This document shows, piece by piece, positions 10,107 through 18,659 of a stretch of 64,000 nucleotides of DNA. Location of the stretch: assembly GCF_003688915.1 (NCBI RefSeq), contig NZ_REFU01000001.1, forward strand, positions 1,984,001 to 2,048,000, in the 5' to 3' direction. The DNA is from Rhodococcus sp. SBT000017. GTDB lineage: Bacteria; Actinomycetota; Actinomycetes; Mycobacteriales; Mycobacteriaceae. Positions within the stretch are counted from its first letter, which is position 1; every line of letters starts with the position of its first letter. A program made the position numbers and the translations under genes. Under the pieces are notes generated by a model, which was not told where the DNA came from, searched no databases, and saw only the letters and a list, made by a program, of their open reading frames with translations.

Positions 10107-10132
10107 GCCGGTCGACGACACCGTCGACCGGC
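10107..10132. terminator. Bidirectional hairpin between convergent genes
   Basis: A perfect 11-bp stem, GCCGGTCGACG (10107-10117) with 10122-10132, and a 4-base loop. It lies between the stops of the LapA-like gene (10097) and the MurE-like gene (10146), so it can end both transcripts. Confidence 0.75.
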
Positions 10133-10145
10133 ACAACCACGTCAC

Positions 10146-11645
10146 TCAGACGATGTCGCTCAACAGTTCTCGAAGCACCACACGATCGTCGAACTCGACG
10201 ATCTCACGACCGTAGACCTGCTCGGTGTCGCAGCCTCGGCCCGCGACCACAACCACGTCTCCCGGCCCGGCGGTGTGCACCGCGAGCGCCAGCGCGGCAC
10301 GACGATCCGGCTCCACCATCACCACTGCCGACCGCGCAGCTCGCGCGCCATCCGCCACTGCTCGGCGGATGACATCGGCGTCCTCGGACAGCGGGCTCTC
10401 GTCACTGACGATCACCACATCCGCCAGAGCCGCTGCGGTGGCACCCAGCGGGAAGCGTTTGCCGGGATCACGTTCCCCCGTCGCCCCGACAACCACTATG
10501 ACCCGTCCGGGCACCAGAGATCGCACGAACGGCAGCAAGCTGCGCTGCCCCGCGGTGTTGTGCATGTAGTCGACCAGGGCCAGAAACGATTGTCCGGCGT
10601 CGATGCGTTCGAGCCGGCCGGGAACCGAACGGACACGCTCGAACCCGGCGGCGACCGACTCGAGACCCTTGCCCGCAGCCAATGCGACGGCGAGCGCGGT
10701 CAGCGCGTTGCTCGCCTGGTGCGGTCCGAGCAGGGGCAGGCGAATGTGCAGCGAACCCAGCGGAGTTCGCACCGTCATGGATGTATCGGCATCGGTGCAC
10801 TCGATGTTCTCGCCCACGACATCTGCGCGCGGATCGGCTGCAGACCACGTCCAGCACGGAACGTCGACCAGCCGGGCGAGTCGTCTGCCGTGTACGTCGT
10901 CGATCCCCACTGCCGCGACGGCCGTTCGGTCGGCTGCGAACAACTCGGCCTTCGCCGCGAAGTACTCGTCCATGCTGCCGTGATAGTCGAGATGGTCCGG
11001 GCCGAGATTGGTGAACCCGACCGCTGCGAACCGCACGCCGTCGACGCGGTGTTCGGAGACCGCGTGCGAGGACACCTCCACTGCAACCGCAGTCGCACCC
11101 TCGTCGCGAAACCGTCCGAGTGTGCGCTGGACGGTGGCGGCCTCCGGTGTCGTTCGTGCCGTCGGCACCGATGTCAGTGGTCCCTGAAGACCTATGCCGG
11201 TCATCGTGCCGACAACCTCGCCGGACGCGGCGAGTCCGGCGGCGAGAAGCAACGCGGTGCTGGTCTTTCCGTTGGTGCCGGTCACGCCGTACATGTCCAT
11301 CGTGTCGGCCGGATACCGATGGATCCGGGCGCAGACCGGACCGGCGCTTCGACGCGGATCCGCAACGACGATGGTCGGCAGCACCGTCGACACTCGGTCG
11401 GACAGCACGGCGACTGCTCCGCGCTCGAACGCCTCGATCTCGAAATCCAGTCCGTGAACGTGCGTGCCGGGAAGCGCCACGTACAGGTCCCCGGGCATCA
11501 CGGTGCGCGAGTCGTCACTGGCCCCGGTCACCGAAACGGACTCGATGGGTTCCGGTGATCCGAGCGAGAGGGCCAGATCGGCCAGGGGCACCCCGACGAC
11601 TCTCGACAGTGACCGTTGGCTCTCGTACGACGCGGAGTCGGTCAA
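10146..11645 (-). CDS. MurE-like Mur ligase (UDP-MurNAc-peptide synthetase family paralogue)
   Basis: An ATP-dependent amino-acid ligase of the Mur family, 499 residues. The N-terminal domain has DDSRTVMPGDLYVALPGTHVHG, as in MurE. The P-loop GTNGKTS is at residues 123-129. The carbamylated Lys is about 232 in the segment FAAKAELF. In the C-terminal domain the amino-acid specificity site reads DESPLSED (about 415-422), where diaminopimelate-specific MurE has DNPR. The usual DYAHTPD motif is DYMHNTAGQ. The ATP machinery is therefore intact, but the added amino acid is probably not meso-diaminopimelate. No other mur, fts or mra genes are nearby, so this is unlikely to be the housekeeping MurE of the division cluster. 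It overlaps the next downstream gene by four bases. Confidence 0.85.
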   Translation of the reverse strand: MTDSASYESQRSLSRVVGVPLADLALSLGSPEPIESVSVTGASDDSRTVMPGDLYVALPGTHVHGLDFEIEAFERGAVAVLSDRVSTVLPTIVVADPRRSAGPVCARIHRYPADTMDMYGVTGTNGKTSTALLLAAGLAASGEVVGTMTGIGLQGPLTSVPTARTTPEAATVQRTLGRFRDEGATAVAVEVSSHAVSEHRVDGVRFAAVGFTNLGPDHLDYHGSMDEYFAAKAELFAADRTAVAAVGIDDVHGRRLARLVDVPCWTWSAADPRADVVGENIECTDADTSMTVRTPLGSLHIRLPLLGPHQASNALTALAVALAAGKGLESVAAGFERVRSVPGRLERIDAGQSFLALVDYMHNTAGQRSLLPFVRSLVPGRVIVVVGATGERDPGKRFPLGATAAALADVVIVSDESPLSEDADVIRRAVADGARAARSAVVMVEPDRRAALALAVHTAGPGDVVVVAGRGCDTEQVYGREIVEFDDRVVLRELLSDIV

Positions 11646-11947
11646 TGCCCGGCGGGGTCCGTCAGCGACTTACCCTCCTGCGCTTTGACGCGGCGGCGTT
11701 CGAGCAGCACCAGCACGATTCCGGCAATCAGGAGGATCGGCGCGGCCACCGCCCCGATCCACGTCCAGCCACTGAACCCGTACCCGGCTGCGGTGAGGGT
11801 GAGGCCGAGGCTCACCAATGCCAGACCGATGCAGATGTATCCCGGCCAGTTGCGGGTGTCGACGATCGCCTCACCGGCGTGACCACGTGTGGTCCGATCG
11901 TCGTCGGTGGCGCCGGCGTCGGCTTCGCCCGTGTTCTCGTCTGCCAT
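11642..11947 (-). CDS. Small membrane protein, two predicted helices
   Basis: 101 residues: an acidic N-terminal tail of about 40 residues, then two hydrophobic helices (YICIGLALVSLGLTLTAAGYG and a second ending VLVLLERRR), and a short basic C-terminal tail. The ATG at 11947 follows a strong GGAGGGG site. On this strand it precedes the MurE-like gene and overlaps its start codon (ATGA), so both are made from one message. The layout resembles UsfY-like stress membrane proteins of mycobacteria, but I cannot claim that family with certainty. Confidence 0.75.
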   Translation of the reverse strand: MADENTGEADAGATDDDRTTRGHAGEAIVDTRNWPGYICIGLALVSLGLTLTAAGYGFSGWTWIGAVAAPILLIAGIVLVLLERRRVKAQEGKSLTDPAGH

Positions 11948-12055
11948 GTGGATCCCCTCCGGATGCGGACCGTTCATCCCATTCGAGACAAACCGTCCAC
12001 GACGGCTGCCCGCTCGAGACGGGAGGTAAACCTGGCAGCGAAGCGAATCGACCGA

Positions 12056-12847
12056 TCAAGCGTGCCAACCCACCGCTGCGAACGGAGCGTTGCTCGTCAC
12101 TCGGCCGACGATGCCTGCGTGCGCGAAGTCCTTTGCGGTTGCCACCGCATCGAGCACGTCCGCACCCTTCGCCAGCTCGGCGGTGATGGCAGCCGCGAAG
12201 ACGCAGCCCGCTCCCGAGACCCGCTCGTCACCGATCTTGGGAGCGCGCAACACGGTCAGTTCGGAACCGTCCCAGACGACGTCGACGGCCTCGTCTCCGG
12301 GCAACCCCGCACCGCCCTTGACCACCACGTAGCCCGGTCCGAGATCGGCAATTCGCTTGGCCGCCTCGCCCAGATCGTCGACGGTGGTGATGGCGTCCAT
12401 TCCGGACAACGTCTGGGCCTCGAACAGGTTGGGGGTGATCACGGTGGCCAGCGGAAGAATGTCGCGCCGAAGCGCATTGTCGGTGTCGAGCGCCGCGCCC
12501 GGCTCCTGCCCCTTGCAGATCAACACCGGATCGACCACCACGTGCCGCCACGGCTGCAGACGCAACGAGCTCGCCACGGTCTCGACGGTAGCGGGCGTGC
12601 CGAGCATGCCGATCTTGACGACATCGAGATCGTGTGCGGCAGTGGCAACTTCGATCTGATCGGCGATGACCGAGCTGTCGATGGGGACGAAACGATGGCC
12701 CCAGCCGGACTTCGGATCGAACGAGACGATGCACGTGATGGTGCCGACTCCGTAGACCCCGAGCCGCTCGAATGTCTTGAGATCTGCCTGCAGACCGGCT
12801 CCACCGGTGGCTTCCGAACCTGCGATCACGTACGCGATAGTCGACAT
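12056..12847 (-). CDS. Pyridoxine/pyridoxal kinase or HMP kinase (ThiD/PdxK family)
   Basis: A ribokinase-fold kinase, 263 residues, phosphorylating the hydroxymethyl group of a pyridoxine- or hydroxymethylpyrimidine-type substrate. IAGSEATGGAGLQADLKTF at the start is the ThiD/PdxK substrate-binding region. VDPVLICKGQE and ITPNLFEAQTLSGM fit the Firmicutes/actinobacterial PdxK subgroup within ThiD. The anion-hole motif SGAGC gives Cys about 215. The absence of other thi genes nearby, together with the VCKG-type motif, favours vitamin B6 salvage over thiamine synthesis, but the two activities overlap in this family. Confidence 0.85.
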   Translation of the reverse strand: MSTIAYVIAGSEATGGAGLQADLKTFERLGVYGVGTITCIVSFDPKSGWGHRFVPIDSSVIADQIEVATAAHDLDVVKIGMLGTPATVETVASSLRLQPWRHVVVDPVLICKGQEPGAALDTDNALRRDILPLATVITPNLFEAQTLSGMDAITTVDDLGEAAKRIADLGPGYVVVKGGAGLPGDEAVDVVWDGSELTVLRAPKIGDERVSGAGCVFAAAITAELAKGADVLDAVATAKDFAHAGIVGRVTSNAPFAAVGWHA

Positions 12848-12910
12848 GAGCTCAGTATGACAAGCACCGCTGCGCCTCGAATCAGGTGGTCGAGCGGCGG
12901 GTCAGTGCGG

Positions 12911-13645
12911 TCAGCTCGGCAGATCGGGCTTGGTCGGGTGGTCACGGCTGATCAGCTGCGCCGCCAACATCGACACCGGCACGTTCATTTCCTGCGACAG
13001 CGCGCCGAGCATGTCGAAGGCGCGGATGGCGTCGACGTCGAAACGCTCCATGATGATCCCCTTGGCCTGACCGATTCGATCTCGCGAGGCCAAGGCGCTG
13101 CGAAATTGCTCACCACGCCGAGCGCTCGACAGCGCGATCGCCGCGTGTGTGGCCAGGTTCAGTGCCGAATCCTCGGTCTCCGGATCGAACCGGCCGGTGC
13201 CCTCGGCGAGTAGATTGAGCGCGCCGAGTTCCTGCCCGTCGGTGTAGAGCTGGATGGACAGAACCGAACGAACCGGAGTCCGTTCGACCACCGCACGAGT
13301 CAGTCGTGGCCACCGGTCCTCGGATTCGACGTCCTCGATCCGCACTGTCTGATGAGTCCAGATGGCCTCGAAACAGGGCCCTTCTCCATGCTCGTGCTGC
13401 AAAGCATCGAACGTGCGAGGCGCATCGCCGGTCGAGGCCGTCGACTCCAGGTATTCCGGGCGTCGGCCCTTGCCTACTCGCCGAACCAGAGTGACCCCCG
13501 CATGGTCCACCCCGTCGAGCAATCGCACGGCCGCCGCCGTGACCTCCTCCAACACCTGCTGCTGGGTCAAAGATCCGTGGACGACCGTTCCGTGCGCCGT
13601 GAGAGCCATCTGCGAGATTCGTTCGTAGATGTCGACCTGTTCCAC
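12911..13645 (-). CDS. GAF and ANTAR domain-containing regulator
   Basis: 244 residues. A GAF domain spans about residues 20-165, and an ANTAR RNA-binding domain occupies the C-terminus (ALASRDRIGQAKGIIMERFDVDAIRAF, then MLGALSQEMNVPVSMLAAQLI; continuous in the protein). ANTAR proteins bind paired hexaloop RNA hairpins and cause antitermination; this GAF-ANTAR layout is common in mycobacteria and rhodococci, and the ligand of the GAF domain is unknown. The GTG at 13645 is seven bases after AAAGGA. It is divergent from the SRPBCC/permease operon, making that operon a possible target. Confidence 0.87.
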   Translation of the reverse strand: MEQVDIYERISQMALTAHGTVVHGSLTQQQVLEEVTAAAVRLLDGVDHAGVTLVRRVGKGRRPEYLESTASTGDAPRTFDALQHEHGEGPCFEAIWTHQTVRIEDVESEDRWPRLTRAVVERTPVRSVLSIQLYTDGQELGALNLLAEGTGRFDPETEDSALNLATHAAIALSSARRGEQFRSALASRDRIGQAKGIIMERFDVDAIRAFDMLGALSQEMNVPVSMLAAQLISRDHPTKPDLPS

Positions 13646-13736
13646 GTCTTCATCCTTTCGACCGCATGCGTCCCGTCGGTACCTTCTCACACCGGTGCGA
13701 TGGCGCGCAGTCCCTGCGAACGGCTCTCCTGCTGCC

Positions 13737-13762
13737 GGTTGAGGTGGACAGTTTCGGGGCAT
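13737..13762 (+). promoter_or_regulatory. Possible SigF/SigB-type promoter
   Basis: GGTT at 13737-13740 and GGGCAT at 13757-13762 are separated by 16 bases, close to the GTTT-N15-17-GGGTA form of actinobacterial general-stress sigma factors. It would drive the SRPBCC/APC/oxidoreductase operon with a leader of about 120 bases. Found by eye only. Confidence 0.25.
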
Positions 13763-13889
13763 ACGGCAGTATCGGATCGTTCTACCGTGCGATCGCAGCA
13801 TCGAGAGTGCCCCACTTCCAGCCCCGGAGTGTCGACGAGCACCGATCGCGCGCTCACACAACACCACGAGAGATTTCGGAGGCCCAATC

Positions 13890-14327
13890 GTGCCCACGAG
13901 CAGAGACACCACAGCCAGCTGTGAGGACGTCTGGAACGTTCTGGCGAACGGATGGACGTACGCCACCTGGGTGGTCGGTGCATCCCGAATTCGCGCAGTC
14001 GACGACACCTGGCCCGCCGCCGGTGCCGCGATCCACCATTCGGTGGGTGCCTGGCCCGCCGTACTGAGCGACATCACGCGCTCGGTGGGAATTCATGCCG
14101 ACCGCGAAATCCGGCTCGAGGCGCGGGCGTTGCCGTTCGGCAAGGCGTCGATCACCTTGCGGCTACACCCGATTGCCACCGGCTGCCGCATCGAGATCAT
14201 CGAACATGCGATCACGCCGCCCTTCGACCTGGTGCCGAACAGGGTGCAGCATCTCCTGTCGCATCCGCGTAACGCCGAGGCACTACGCCGGCTCGCTCTG
14301 CTGGCAGAGCGGTCCACGGCTCCGTGA
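13890..14327 (+). CDS. SRPBCC family protein
   Basis: 145 residues with the START-like helix-grip fold. The N-terminus (CEDVWNVLANGWTYATWVVGASRIRAVDDTWPAAGAAIHHSVG, one run in the protein) is the usual SRPBCC 'VWxxLxDxxxYxxWVVGxxxxR' pattern, and the C-terminal helix (NRVQHLLSHPRNAEALRRLALLAE) closes the cavity. Such proteins bind hydrophobic ligands; the ligand is unknown. The GTG at 13890 has GGAGG upstream. The stop overlaps the GTG start of the permease by four bases, making it first in a three-gene coupled operon. Confidence 0.83.
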   Translation: MPTSRDTTASCEDVWNVLANGWTYATWVVGASRIRAVDDTWPAAGAAIHHSVGAWPAVLSDITRSVGIHADREIRLEARALPFGKASITLRLHPIATGCRIEIIEHAITPPFDLVPNRVQHLLSHPRNAEALRRLALLAERSTAP

Positions 14328-15643
14328 GCAAGTCCCCACTGCGACAGGCAGTCTCGGGGAAGATGCTGTTCGTGTTCATTCTCGGCGACGTGCTCGGCGC
14401 CGGAATCTATGCTCTCGTCGGCGAGATCGCGGGTGAGGTCGGCGGTGCGATCTGGCTCCCCATGCTCGTCGCGCTGCTGATGGCGCTGCTGACCGCTGCG
14501 TCGTATGCGGAACTCGTCACCAAGTACCCACGAGCAGGTGGCGCGGCCGTGTTCGCGCAGCGCGCGTACGGCCGCCCGCTCGTGTCGTTTCTGGTGGGGT
14601 TCTCGATGCTCGCCGCAGGTGTCACCAGCGCCGCAGGCTTGGCGCTCGCCTTCTCGGGCGACTACCTGGGTGTGTTCCTCGACGTGCCTGCCGTGCCGGC
14701 CGCGGTTGTCTTCCTGCTTCTGGTCGGGCTGCTCAACGCCCGCGGGATCACCGAATCGTTGCGGGCGAATCTCGCCATGACGATCGTCGAGGTATCGGGT
14801 CTGGTGCTGATCGTCGCCCTCGCCGGTCTCGTCCTGAGCCGGGGCGACGGCACGCCGTCCAGGGTCCTCGAATTCACCGACGAGACAACTCCGACGCTCG
14901 CAGTGCTCGGCGCGGCTCTGCTCGCGTTCTATTCGTTCGTGGGATTCGAGACGTCGGCGAACATCGCCGAAGAAGTCGAGGACGTGCGACGGGTCTATCC
15001 GCGAGCTCTTCTCGGTGCCGTCACCGCGGCCGGGGTGGTCTACGTGCTCGTCGGTCTCGCAGTGTCCACCGTCGTGCCCGCCGACACCCTGGCGCAATCG
15101 AGCGGTCCGCTGCTCGAGGTCGTCGCCGCTGCCGATGCCGGCATTCCGCCGTGGGTCTTCGGCCTCGTCGCACTGATAGCGGTAGCCAACGGCGCACTGC
15201 TGACCATGATCATGGCGTCGCGACTGACCTTCGGCATGGCGCGTGACGGTCTGCTTCCCGGCGCATTGGCCAAGGTTCTGCCGGGGCGCAAGACTCCGTG
15301 GGCGGCGATCGTCGCCACCACGGTCGTCGCGATGGTGTTGTGCAGCACCGGTTCCGTCGCTGCGCTTGCGGAGACCGTGGTGCTGCTCCTGCTGTTCGTC
15401 TTCATCAGCACCAATGTCGCGGTGCTGGTACTCCGCAGCGATCGGGCCGACTCCGGTCATTTCCGGACACCGACAGCACTCCCCGTCCTGGCATTGATCA
15501 CGTGCGCAGTTCTACTGACCCAACAGTCCGCGGCAACGTGGCTGCGCGCCGGATTGCTCCTCGCCGTGGGAGTAGCGCTGTACTTCGTCGGTAACCTGCT
15601 GACCAGCAAGACCGATCCCGACCAGAGGAGTGCAGTCTCATGA
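14324..15643 (+). CDS. APC family amino acid permease
   Basis: 439 residues with about twelve hydrophobic helices, the normal APC length. Helix 1 is interrupted by GDVLGAGIYALVGEIAG, the unwound substrate-binding segment of APC transporters, and helix 6 reads AFYSFVGFETSANIAEEVEDVRR with the usual F(x)GFE motif. It probably imports an amino acid or amine by proton symport; the substrate is not readable. The GTG start overlaps the SRPBCC stop, and its own stop overlaps the next ATG, so all three are co-translated. Confidence 0.9.
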   Translation: MSKSPLRQAVSGKMLFVFILGDVLGAGIYALVGEIAGEVGGAIWLPMLVALLMALLTAASYAELVTKYPRAGGAAVFAQRAYGRPLVSFLVGFSMLAAGVTSAAGLALAFSGDYLGVFLDVPAVPAAVVFLLLVGLLNARGITESLRANLAMTIVEVSGLVLIVALAGLVLSRGDGTPSRVLEFTDETTPTLAVLGAALLAFYSFVGFETSANIAEEVEDVRRVYPRALLGAVTAAGVVYVLVGLAVSTVVPADTLAQSSGPLLEVVAAADAGIPPWVFGLVALIAVANGALLTMIMASRLTFGMARDGLLPGALAKVLPGRKTPWAAIVATTVVAMVLCSTGSVAALAETVVLLLLFVFISTNVAVLVLRSDRADSGHFRTPTALPVLALITCAVLLTQQSAATWLRAGLLLAVGVALYFVGNLLTSKTDPDQRSAVS

Positions 15644-17232
15644 CCACCACCGAGGTCGACGCGATCGTGATCGGCAGTGGCCACAACGGCTTGGTGGCGG
15701 CGGCGGCGATGGCCGACGCCGGCTGGGACGTCGTGGTTCTCGAGGCCGCCGAACATCCCGGCGGCGCTGTGCGCAGCGCCGAGCTCGTGTCCGGTTTCAC
15801 CAGCGACCTCTTCAGCGCCTTCTACCCGCTGGCTCTCGCCTCGCCTGCCATGACGGCACTCGAGCTGGAAAGCCACGGGCTGCAGTGGTCGCACTCCCCC
15901 GCGGTGTACGGCCATGCGCGGTCACCGCAGGACACCGACGCGCCGGTCGTTCACCACGACGTCGAGACCACCGCTGCGCGGCTGTCGGAACACGACGCGC
16001 GAGACGGCCGAACCTGGCTGCGGCTCTTCGAGCAGTGGGAGCGCATTCGCGAGCCCTTCATGAATTCGTTGTTCGGACCGTTTCCACCCGTCGTCCCAGC
16101 CGCTCGACTCGTCCACACCTTGGGGGTGCCCGAGACACTGCGCTTCGCGCGATTCGCGGCCCTCCCCGCCCGGGTGATGGCTCACGAACTCTTCCACAGC
16201 GAGGCTGCTCGCTGCCTGCTGCTGGGCAACGCCATGCACGGTGACGTCCCGACCGATGCCCCGGTGAGCGGCATGATGGGCTGGCTGCTCACGATGCTGG
16301 CCCAGGACGTCGGGTTTCCGGCCCCCGTGGGCGGATCGTCTGCGCTGACGGCCGCGTTGATTCGTCGCGGTGCTGCGTCGGGTGCGGTGCTCGAGTGCGG
16401 CCAGGCGGTCGAGCACATCGAGGTGCGCGGCGGCCGCGCTCGTGCAGTGCACACCGCTGCAGGAGACACGTTTCGAGCGCGTCGGGCGATCGTGGCCGAC
16501 GTGTCCGCGCCGGCCCTGTACGGTTCACTACTTCCGTTCGACGCCGTACCTCGCCGAGTGCACGAGGACTTGCGCACCTTCGAGTGGGACACCCCGGTGG
16601 TCAAGGTGAACTACGCGCTCGATCGCCGAATACCCTGGAACTCACCGTCTTTGGCCGATGCCGGCACCGTCCATCTCGGTGCGGACGACAACGGCCTCGT
16701 GCACTGGGCGGCAGATCTCACCACCGGAGTTCTTCCTCGGAGCCCGTTCATGCTGTTCGGCCAGATGACCACCGCCGATCGGAGCAGATCACCGGAGGGC
16801 ACCGAAAGCGCCTGGGCCTACACACATCTGCCGAGGGGCGTCGTCGACGACGCGGCCGCCGACACCGTGGCGAATCGGGTGGACGACGTCCTCGAAGCCC
16901 ACGCACCGGGTTTTCTCGATTCGGTCGTCGGGCGGGTCGTCCAGCGCCCGAGCGACCTGTACGGTGCCGACGCCAATCTGCACGGTGGCGCGGTGAACGG
17001 CGGAACCGCGCAGCTGCAGCAGCAGTTGATATTTCGACCGACGCCGGGACTGGGGCGGTCGGAAACGCCGGTGGAGGGGCTGTTCCTGGGTTCGGCATCG
17101 GCGCATCCGGGTGGCGGAGTGCACGGAGCAGCCGGCCTCAATGCTGCCCGGGCAGCGCTGGGCCAGCGAGGCGTGCGTGGCTGGATGAAGAAGAAGATCA
17201 CCGGTTCACTCATCGACGTGCTGGCCCGGTAG
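15640..17232 (+). CDS. Phytoene dehydrogenase-like NAD(P)/FAD oxidoreductase
   Basis: 530 residues of the CrtI/amine-oxidase-like flavoprotein group. The N-terminal Rossmann motif is VIGSGHNGLVAAAAMADAG, followed by VVLEAAEHPGGAVRS. The C-terminal FAD segment is SASAHPGGGVHGAAGLNAARAAL. These match the stand-alone actinobacterial 'NAD(P)/FAD-dependent oxidoreductase' group related to CrtI and RetSat. No carotenoid genes (crtB, crtE) are nearby, so a role in pigment synthesis is not supported. Together with the SRPBCC ligand-binder and the permease, an oxidation of an imported or lipid-like compound is possible. Confidence 0.85.
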   Translation: MTTTEVDAIVIGSGHNGLVAAAAMADAGWDVVVLEAAEHPGGAVRSAELVSGFTSDLFSAFYPLALASPAMTALELESHGLQWSHSPAVYGHARSPQDTDAPVVHHDVETTAARLSEHDARDGRTWLRLFEQWERIREPFMNSLFGPFPPVVPAARLVHTLGVPETLRFARFAALPARVMAHELFHSEAARCLLLGNAMHGDVPTDAPVSGMMGWLLTMLAQDVGFPAPVGGSSALTAALIRRGAASGAVLECGQAVEHIEVRGGRARAVHTAAGDTFRARRAIVADVSAPALYGSLLPFDAVPRRVHEDLRTFEWDTPVVKVNYALDRRIPWNSPSLADAGTVHLGADDNGLVHWAADLTTGVLPRSPFMLFGQMTTADRSRSPEGTESAWAYTHLPRGVVDDAAADTVANRVDDVLEAHAPGFLDSVVGRVVQRPSDLYGADANLHGGAVNGGTAQLQQQLIFRPTPGLGRSETPVEGLFLGSASAHPGGGVHGAAGLNAARAALGQRGVRGWMKKKITGSLIDVLAR

Positions 17233-17388
17233 CGCCGTTATCGAAACGAGATATTTCGTTACTCGTTCGAGATATGGGGCGAAGCCTTCTGCAATTGCGC
17301 ACTGACATCGTTGAAAGCACAACAACTCAGCATCGGCACCGGGCGGGCAAACCGACCGGGACGAGCGCTTCGGGGAAGAGGTAACGAC

Positions 17389-17745
17389 ATGTTGACCAGC
17401 ACCGCAACCATGGAACGCTCCATTCGCGACGACGAGGGCGTGTTCCGAGTCGAGACCGTCGTGCGACCGGACGGCCACAACACACTGCGCGCTTCGGGCG
17501 AACTCGACATGTCCACCCGGGCCGAATTCGTGCACAGCCTCGACCGCCTGGCCGCTACGTCCGATCGGGTCTCGGTCGATCTGTCGGAGGTGTCGTTCAT
17601 GTACTCCGGCGTCGCCAATGCGATCATCGACGCCACCTACGTACATCCGGGGAAAATCGCCGTGCTCGCACCTGCCCGATCGGTCCGCATGGTCCTGGAA
17701 GTACTGGGCGCAGGCGACCTGTTCGTCGACACGTTTCGGTCGTGA
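17389..17745 (+). CDS. STAS domain anti-anti-sigma factor-like protein
   Basis: 118 residues, one STAS domain of the SpoIIAA/RsbV type, which binds an RsbW-like kinase or anti-sigma factor when unphosphorylated. The GELDMSTRAEF and DLSEVSFMYSGVANAI motifs are clear. Compared with SpoIIAA (FMDSSGL), the acceptor Ser is kept (Ser73) but the Asp before it is Tyr and the following Ser-Gly is Gly-Val. Phosphorylation control may therefore differ. ATG 17389 follows GGGAAGAGG. It is first in a run of four partner-switching genes. Confidence 0.83.
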   Translation: MLTSTATMERSIRDDEGVFRVETVVRPDGHNTLRASGELDMSTRAEFVHSLDRLAATSDRVSVDLSEVSFMYSGVANAIIDATYVHPGKIAVLAPARSVRMVLEVLGAGDLFVDTFRS

Positions 17746-17776
17746 ATCCGACTCGACAACAGGTAACGTCGGGCAT

Positions 17777-18166
17777 ATGCCAGACGAGCCGACCGGAGCC
17801 CCCTTCGAGATCGTGGCGGCAGCCCACGACGCGACGCAGGTGCTCACCGTTCGAGGCGAACTCGATCTCGACACCATCCCGGAACTGTCGGCCGTAGCGT
17901 TTCCCGCTGCCGACACCGCTCGAGGTGGACTCGTGGTGGACCTGACGGACGTCAGCTTCCTGTCGTCGAGCGCGATAACGGTGCTGGTGCGAGTGTGCGA
18001 TCGACTCCCCGACGCCTCGCGCATGGCGCTGGTGGCGGTCGACGGAGTCGTGGTTCGGCCTGTGCAGCTCAGCGGAATCGATCGGGTGATGGCAACTTTC
18101 ACGACTCTGCCCGACGCGGTGGCCCACGTTCGGTCGGCAGCTCTCGACGCGGAGGTCGACCGATGA
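17777..18166 (+). CDS. Second STAS domain protein
   Basis: 129 residues. The VRGELDLDTIPEL segment and DLTDVSFLSSSAITVLVRV give the STAS fold. The phosphorylation site has Ser63-Ser64-Ser65-Ala in place of Asp-Ser-Ser-Gly, so the acceptor position is a Ser (Ser64) but the preceding Asp is lost. It is 31 bases after the first STAS gene and 28 bases before the ATPase gene. Likely another antagonist of the same or a different anti-sigma kinase. Confidence 0.82.
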   Translation: MPDEPTGAPFEIVAAAHDATQVLTVRGELDLDTIPELSAVAFPAADTARGGLVVDLTDVSFLSSSAITVLVRVCDRLPDASRMALVAVDGVVVRPVQLSGIDRVMATFTTLPDAVAHVRSAALDAEVDR

Positions 18167-18194
18167 CCGGCCGGTACCGATTCGGACTCCTGTC

Positions 18195-18644
18195 ATGACC
18201 GAGAGTGGCCGAACACCGTTTCCCCTGCGCTGGAGCCACACCGCGCCGGCCGAGCCCGCCGTGGCTACTGCCATCCGGCGCCGATTGCACCATTGGACCC
18301 TCGAACTCGGTGTCAGCAACGGTCTGGTGGACGACATCGTCCTCGGTGTCTACGAGGCACTGGCGAACGTCGTCGAACACGCGTATCGATCGGTGCCCGA
18401 GCCCGGGACGATGACAATCACCGCCGCCTACGAACACCGGACACTGACAGTGACGATCTCCGACACCGGGACGTGGCGTCCACCGACGCCGACGACCAAT
18501 CGCAGCCACGGTCTGCACCTCGCAGCCGCGGTGGCCGACGACCTCCTCGTCGACCACCGACCGGGTTTCGGCACCGTGGTGACTGCTGTGTGGACCGATC
18601 CGGTCACAGCCGACCGCTCGAGATCCGCCACCCGCTCGTCATGA
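18195..18644 (+). CDS. RsbW-like ATP-binding (GHKL) anti-sigma/kinase protein
   Basis: 149 residues, a single HATPase domain. The N-box is YEALANVVEHAY (Asn about 58, with Glu before it) and the G1 box DTGTW. A second Gly-containing lid segment (SHGLHLAAAVADDL) follows. This is the size and layout of RsbW/SpoIIAB-type proteins, which phosphorylate STAS antagonists and may sequester a sigma factor. No sigma factor gene is next to it, so the output partner is encoded elsewhere, or the protein works only on the two STAS neighbours. Confidence 0.83.
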   Translation: MTESGRTPFPLRWSHTAPAEPAVATAIRRRLHHWTLELGVSNGLVDDIVLGVYEALANVVEHAYRSVPEPGTMTITAAYEHRTLTVTISDTGTWRPPTPTTNRSHGLHLAAAVADDLLVDHRPGFGTVVTAVWTDPVTADRSRSATRSS

Positions 18645-18659
18645 CCGAAGGGAGTCCCC

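Noticed and set aside
10275..11558. A 427-codon plus-strand open frame opposite the MurE-like gene
   Set aside because: Arg/His/Gly-rich shadow without motifs; the minus strand carries P-loop and Mur ligase motifs.
14093..15460. A 455-codon open frame on the minus strand opposite the APC permease
   Set aside because: It is an His/Arg/Glu-rich shadow frame typical of high-GC DNA; the plus-strand frame has clear APC motifs, helices and coupled start/stop codons.
15640..17232. Carotenoid desaturase (CrtI) as a functional call
   Set aside because: Only the flavoprotein family fits; no crtB, crtE or lycopene cyclase genes are near, and the operon partners do not suggest pigment synthesis.
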